DNA of 9,294 bases from an uncultured Eubacterium sp. (lineage in GTDB: Bacteria; Bacillota_A; Clostridia; Lachnospirales; Lachnospiraceae). Location: assembly GCA_947653505.1 (NCBI GenBank), contig CANTHI010000109.1:1-9294 (forward strand). Reading direction: 5' to 3'. Below are positions 6,511 to 9,294 of this stretch, in pieces (positions within the stretch are counted from its first letter, which is position 1; the number at the start of each line of letters is the position of its first letter). Under the pieces are notes generated by a model. That model had not been told where the DNA came from. It saw only the letters and a program-made list of their open reading frames with translations, and ran no database searches. The translations under genes and the position numbers were made by a program.

Positions 6511-7833
6511 ATGAAAAAAACGATGAAGCGGGTGGCGTCCGTAGCGGCAGTGATTCTGCTGTTTTTGGGATGCATGAATGGAATGCGGTTTTTACTGACG
6601 GATGATACTTCGTCTTATACAAGGCTTATGATGCATGAGCTTTATCATACAAAAGAAAATATTGATCTGGCGTTTGTGGGATCCTCCCATGTGTACCGCT
6701 CGCTGGTACCGGAGGTTACGGATGCCGGATTTGGCGCCCACACGTTTAATCTGGGGACTTCATCACAGCCGATGGACGGCTCGCTTGCGCTGATCCGGGA
6801 GCTGGCAGCCGGCAATGAAGTCAGACAGATTTATCTGGAAATGTATTACGGCATTGCGTCTATGTGCAGTTATCAGGAGCGGACGGAGCTGACCTCTGTT
6901 TATATTATTACTGATTATATGAAGCCTTCGCTGCGCAGGCTGTCCTTTCTGACACAGGCGGTTCCGAAACCGTACTGGCCAGACGGCTTTCTGCTGGCAA
7001 GAAGGAACTGGAAAAAATTTTTTGACGCGGATTATGTAAAAAATGTGATTGCGGCCAAACAGACAGAATCTTATCGAAACTGTACCTGGGTGAAGTCAGA
7101 AGGGCAGACAGAGTATTATGTGGAACGGGGATTTGTCGCAAACGATGCGGTGGCGCCGGAAAACGGTTTTTATCCTTCTGCGTACAGTCCGGTTCTGCTG
7201 GATGAAATTTCGGATGACTGGAAGAGGTCTTTGCGGCAGATTATCCGGTTCTGCAAAAAAAAGAACATTGCGCTTACGCTGTTTATATCTCCTATGCAGG
7301 AGGCAGTAATTGCCGGAAAGGGGAATTATGATGCCTATCACCAGCTGGTGCGGCAGATTGCGAAGGAAGAGCAGCTGGAGTTTTACGATTTCAATCTGGT
7401 AAAGCCGCAGTATTTTAGAACTGCAGGAAACCGCTATTTTAAAGACGAGGACCATTTAAATACAGCAGGCGCTTACGCGTTCAGCAGGCTGTTTGGAGAT
7501 TTCTTTACCGGAAAAATCGCACAGGAGGATCTGTTTTATGATTCTTTTGAAGAAAAGCTGGCAGGGACAAAACCGTCTGTATACGGGCTGGCAGGATTTT
7601 ATGAAGATGCCGGAGCAGGGACAAAATATGCCAGAATCATATCCAGCAGGCCGTCCGGCATGGAGTACCGGATTTCGGTCCGCACGCAGGCTGGGGAGGA
7701 GAGGGCATTGCAGGATTTTTCGGAAAATACGCAGATAGCGCTTCCACTGGAGGAGCAGGGAGTTCTTACAATCCGATGGAGAATGAAAGAAAACCCGGAA
7801 CAGGGCGGAGAGCTGGAGCTGGTTTATGAATAA
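6511..7833 (+). CDS. SGNH-like (DltD/AlgX-type) extracytoplasmic acyl-transfer partner of MBOAT
   Basis: The 440-residue protein starts with a basic end and a hydrophobic segment (about residues 8-24), then an extracytoplasmic domain. LLFLGC at 16-21 weakly resembles a lipobox, so it is either a lipoprotein or anchored by this segment. The SGNH/DltD-like signature begins with FVGSSHVYRSL (55-65, probable nucleophile S59), then FNLGTSSQPMDG (79-90), and ends with the block V type motif DEDHLNTAGAYAFS (312-325, D312 and H315 as the likely acid/base pair). Residues about 350-440 look beta-rich and could bind polymer. Family members receive or transfer the acyl group exported by an MBOAT protein. 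Here the gene starts 15 bases after the MBOAT stop, clearly the same operon. It could be an esterase instead of a transferase. No close named family is recognised, hence no symbol. Confidence 0.75.
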   Translation: MKKTMKRVASVAAVILLFLGCMNGMRFLLTDDTSSYTRLMMHELYHTKENIDLAFVGSSHVYRSLVPEVTDAGFGAHTFNLGTSSQPMDGSLALIRELAAGNEVRQIYLEMYYGIASMCSYQERTELTSVYIITDYMKPSLRRLSFLTQAVPKPYWPDGFLLARRNWKKFFDADYVKNVIAAKQTESYRNCTWVKSEGQTEYYVERGFVANDAVAPENGFYPSAYSPVLLDEISDDWKRSLRQIIRFCKKKNIALTLFISPMQEAVIAGKGNYDAYHQLVRQIAKEEQLEFYDFNLVKPQYFRTAGNRYFKDEDHLNTAGAYAFSRLFGDFFTGKIAQEDLFYDSFEEKLAGTKPSVYGLAGFYEDAGAGTKYARIISSRPSGMEYRISVRTQAGEERALQDFSENTQIALPLEEQGVLTIRWRMKENPEQGGELELVYE

Positions 7834-7909
7834 CAGGACAGCTGCTAGGTTCCGGATTCTGAATGAAAAACAGTATCAGGAAGAAAAGAGTGAAGGAGCA
7901 GATTTATGA
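7826..7909 (+). CDS. Candidate 27-aa coupling ORF between SGNH and carboxypeptidase genes
   Basis: ATG at 7826 overlaps the end of the SGNH gene by eight bases. Its TGA at 7907-7909 overlaps the next ATG in the arrangement ATGA. GGAG at 7815-7818 lies seven bases upstream, a proper spacing. The peptide starts MNNRTAARFR, ends SEGADL, and is highly charged. No family is recognised. The two-sided overlap is what a coupling peptide would show, but 27 open codons can arise by chance. Confidence 0.25.
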   Translation: MNNRTAARFRILNEKQYQEEKSEGADL

Positions 7910-9156
7910 GTGATCAGAGAAGAGAGGATGACCTGCGCTGGCTGCAGGTGCTGCAGGAAAAAAAGGAACGTCGCGCCAGAAGACGCCGGCAGGTACTGAT
8001 TCAAAGAATCGTGCTGGCAGTATTTATTATAGCAGTGATCGCGGCGGCAGCAGTGTTTACTCTGAGTGCAACAGAAAAAAAACAAAAGCAGGGAAAACCG
8101 GACAGCGCAGGTATGGCGGCAGATACGGTAACAGATCAGTCCGAAGCCGGGAAGCCGGATGGCAGTCAGACCAGTGCAGCGGATACCCGGACAGGAACGG
8201 ATGACGCATCCGGTACAAAGACAGGAGCGGATGACGCATCTGATACAAAGACAGGAATGGATGACGCATCTGATACAAAGACAGGAACGGATGACGCATC
8301 CGGTACAAAGACAGATGACACGGAAAGACCAAAGATCAGAAGTATCTATCAGTATCAGGATCAGACCAGGACACTTGGCAAAGGGATTTTAAGCAGTCAT
8401 GCCGTTTTAGTGGATCCGGACAGTAAAAAGATACTGGCATGCAAAGGAGAAACAGACCGGATCGTACCAGCTTCCATGACAAAGGTGCTGACGCTTCTGA
8501 CAGCAGTAGAGCATCTTAAGCCGGCTGATCTGGACAAAAAGTTTAAAATCACAGCTGAGATTACAGACTTTTGCTATTTGAACGAATGCAGCGTAGCCGG
8601 TTTCGAAATCAATGAAAAGGTGACAGTTAAAGATCTTTTGTATGGTACGATCCTTCCATCCGGAGCAGATGCCGCGATGGGACTGGCGGAATATGTGGCA
8701 GGTTCGCAGGAAGCTTTTGTAACGCTGATGAATGAAAAGCTGGAGGAGCTGGAGCTGTCTGAAACAGCGCATTTTACCAACTGTATTGGTATTTATGATA
8801 AAAAACATTACTGTACTCTGTTAGATATGGCGGCGATTATGGATGCCGCGTTTGCGGATGATCTGTGCCGCGAAATACTGTCTGCCCGTACGTATACGAC
8901 TTCCAAAACAAAAAAGCATAAGGAAGGGCTTCTTTTATCGAACTGGTTTTTGCGCCGGATAGAAGATAAAGATACCGGAGGGACTGTGCAGGGGGCTAAG
9001 ACAGGATTTGTGTCTGAGGCAGGAAACTGTGCGGTCAGCTTTGGGACGGATGATAAACAGAGAAATTATATCTGCGTGACTGCGGATGCACCGGGGACAT
9101 GGAAATGTATTTATGATCAGGTGAAGATCTATAAGAGATTTTCAAAAAGAAAATAG
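7906..9156 (+). CDS. D-alanyl-D-alanine carboxypeptidase (peptidase S11), N-terminally membrane anchored
   Basis: This is a penicillin-binding protein of the PBP5/DacA type, which trims the terminal D-alanine of peptidoglycan stem peptides outside the membrane. Residues 1-33 are very basic and cytoplasmic, 34-54 form one membrane segment, and 60-142 are a hydrophilic linker with four 10-residue repeats. The catalytic domain then shows S190-M-T-K193 (SxxK), S252-G-A254 at the SxN position, and K365-T-G367 (KTG). The SxN asparagine is replaced by alanine, which I believe also occurs in some clostridial S11 proteins. Only about 50 residues follow KTG, so the PBP5 C-terminal beta domain and amphipathic anchor are absent and the N-terminal helix replaces them. 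ATG 7906 has AAGGAG at 7893-7898, seven bases upstream. It is the last gene of the envelope operon. No hairpin terminator is visible after the stop. Confidence 0.88.
   Translation: MSDQRREDDLRWLQVLQEKKERRARRRRQVLIQRIVLAVFIIAVIAAAAVFTLSATEKKQKQGKPDSAGMAADTVTDQSEAGKPDGSQTSAADTRTGTDDASGTKTGADDASDTKTGMDDASDTKTGTDDASGTKTDDTERPKIRSIYQYQDQTRTLGKGILSSHAVLVDPDSKKILACKGETDRIVPASMTKVLTLLTAVEHLKPADLDKKFKITAEITDFCYLNECSVAGFEINEKVTVKDLLYGTILPSGADAAMGLAEYVAGSQEAFVTLMNEKLEELELSETAHFTNCIGIYDKKHYCTLLDMAAIMDAAFADDLCREILSARTYTTSKTKKHKEGLLLSNWFLRRIEDKDTGGTVQGAKTGFVSEAGNCAVSFGTDDKQRNYICVTADAPGTWKCIYDQVKIYKRFSKRK
8191..8310 (+). repeat. Four in-frame 30-bp tandem repeats in the carboxypeptidase linker
   Basis: Units at 8191, 8221, 8251 and 8281 encode variants of T-G-x-D-D-A-S-x-T-K. 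Units 1 and 4 are identical in DNA; units 2 and 3 differ at two to five bases. A partial fifth unit (ACAGATGACA) follows. Repeat number can change without breaking the frame, altering the reach of the catalytic domain through the wall. Confidence 0.9.
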
Positions 9157-9183
9157 AATAACATGATACAAACATAAAATGTC
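9157..9183 (+). other. A/T-rich gap after the carboxypeptidase, no terminator seen
   Basis: These bases hold no hairpin with a T run. The stretch 9167-9202, crossing into the repeat array, is the part that recurs inverted at 61-96. Confidence 0.5.
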
Positions 9184-9294
9184 ACATACTGGTTATGCGG
9201 ACACCAGATGGGAAGCGGTCAGTTACTGGCTATGCGGATACCAGATGGGAAGCGGTCAGTTACTGGCTATGCGGATACCAGATGGGAAGCGGTC
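9184..9294 (+). repeat. 37-bp tandem repeat array, cut by the window edge
   Basis: There are three contiguous units: 9184-9220, 9221-9257 and 9258-9294. The last two are identical; the first differs at four bases near its start and middle. Each unit contains CTGGCTATGCGGATACCAGA and ATGGGAAGCGGTC (first unit with small changes). There are no spacers, so it is not CRISPR. The unit has no stop in any + strand frame, and because 37 is not a multiple of three, translation would cycle through all frames as a 37-residue peptide repeat. An ATG at 9179 opens such a frame to the window end but has no ribosome binding site. Confidence 0.9.

Noticed and set aside
7255..7262. A8 tract in the SGNH gene (and a similar one near 8073 in the carboxypeptidase) as slippage sites
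   Set aside because: Runs of seven to eight As at lysine codons are ordinary in this base composition; much weaker evidence than the G9 tract.
9184..9294. CRISPR array
   Set aside because: Units are contiguous, with no unique spacers between them and no cas genes in view.

Overview
The window looks like a chromosomal segment of a low-to-mid GC Gram-positive gut Clostridia, most likely Lachnospiraceae. This is inferred from strong AAAGGAGG-type ribosome binding sites, sigma-A-like promoters, the style of the D,D-carboxypeptidase, and the AAA-ATPase/PD-(D/E)XK family, which is common in that group. No rRNA, tRNA, transposase or CRISPR was seen. All convincing genes lie on the + strand.

Layout. 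Positions 1-242 hold no convincing gene. They carry a piece of a dispersed repeat (about 17-96) and a perfect 40-base palindrome followed by a T run (145-191, terminator). Next is an open frame for a carbohydrate-type ABC solute-binding protein that lacks its N-terminal export signal (243-1307), so probably a decayed remnant, closed by a hairpin terminator. Then come two single-gene units with their own promoters: an AAA ATPase with a C-terminal PD-(D/E)XK nuclease-like domain (1448-3055), and a beta-CASP metallo-beta-lactamase RNase-like protein (3185-4786). The second is closed by a terminator almost identical to the one at 1311-1346, so the two-gene block is bracketed by direct copies of one terminator.

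From 4875 a strong promoter (TTGCCA-N17-TATAAT) drives a cell-envelope operon: an MBOAT membrane O-acyltransferase (5020-6495), an SGNH-like extracytoplasmic partner (6511-7833), and an N-terminally anchored S11 D-alanyl-D-alanine carboxypeptidase (7906-9156). MBOAT plus SGNH is the usual machinery for moving acyl groups across the membrane onto a surface polymer. The adjacent carboxypeptidase points to the cell wall as the site of action. Two very short open frames overlap gene starts in this operon and may be translational-coupling or leader peptides. A run of nine Gs in the MBOAT gene could make it phase-variable.

The window ends inside a tandem array of exactly 37-bp units (9184-9294, running off the edge). 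The array's 5' flank reappears in inverted orientation at the window start (61-96), so the gene block sits between inverted copies of one repeat family. This repeat family, the G tract and the acylation/carboxypeptidase operon are the most interesting items.
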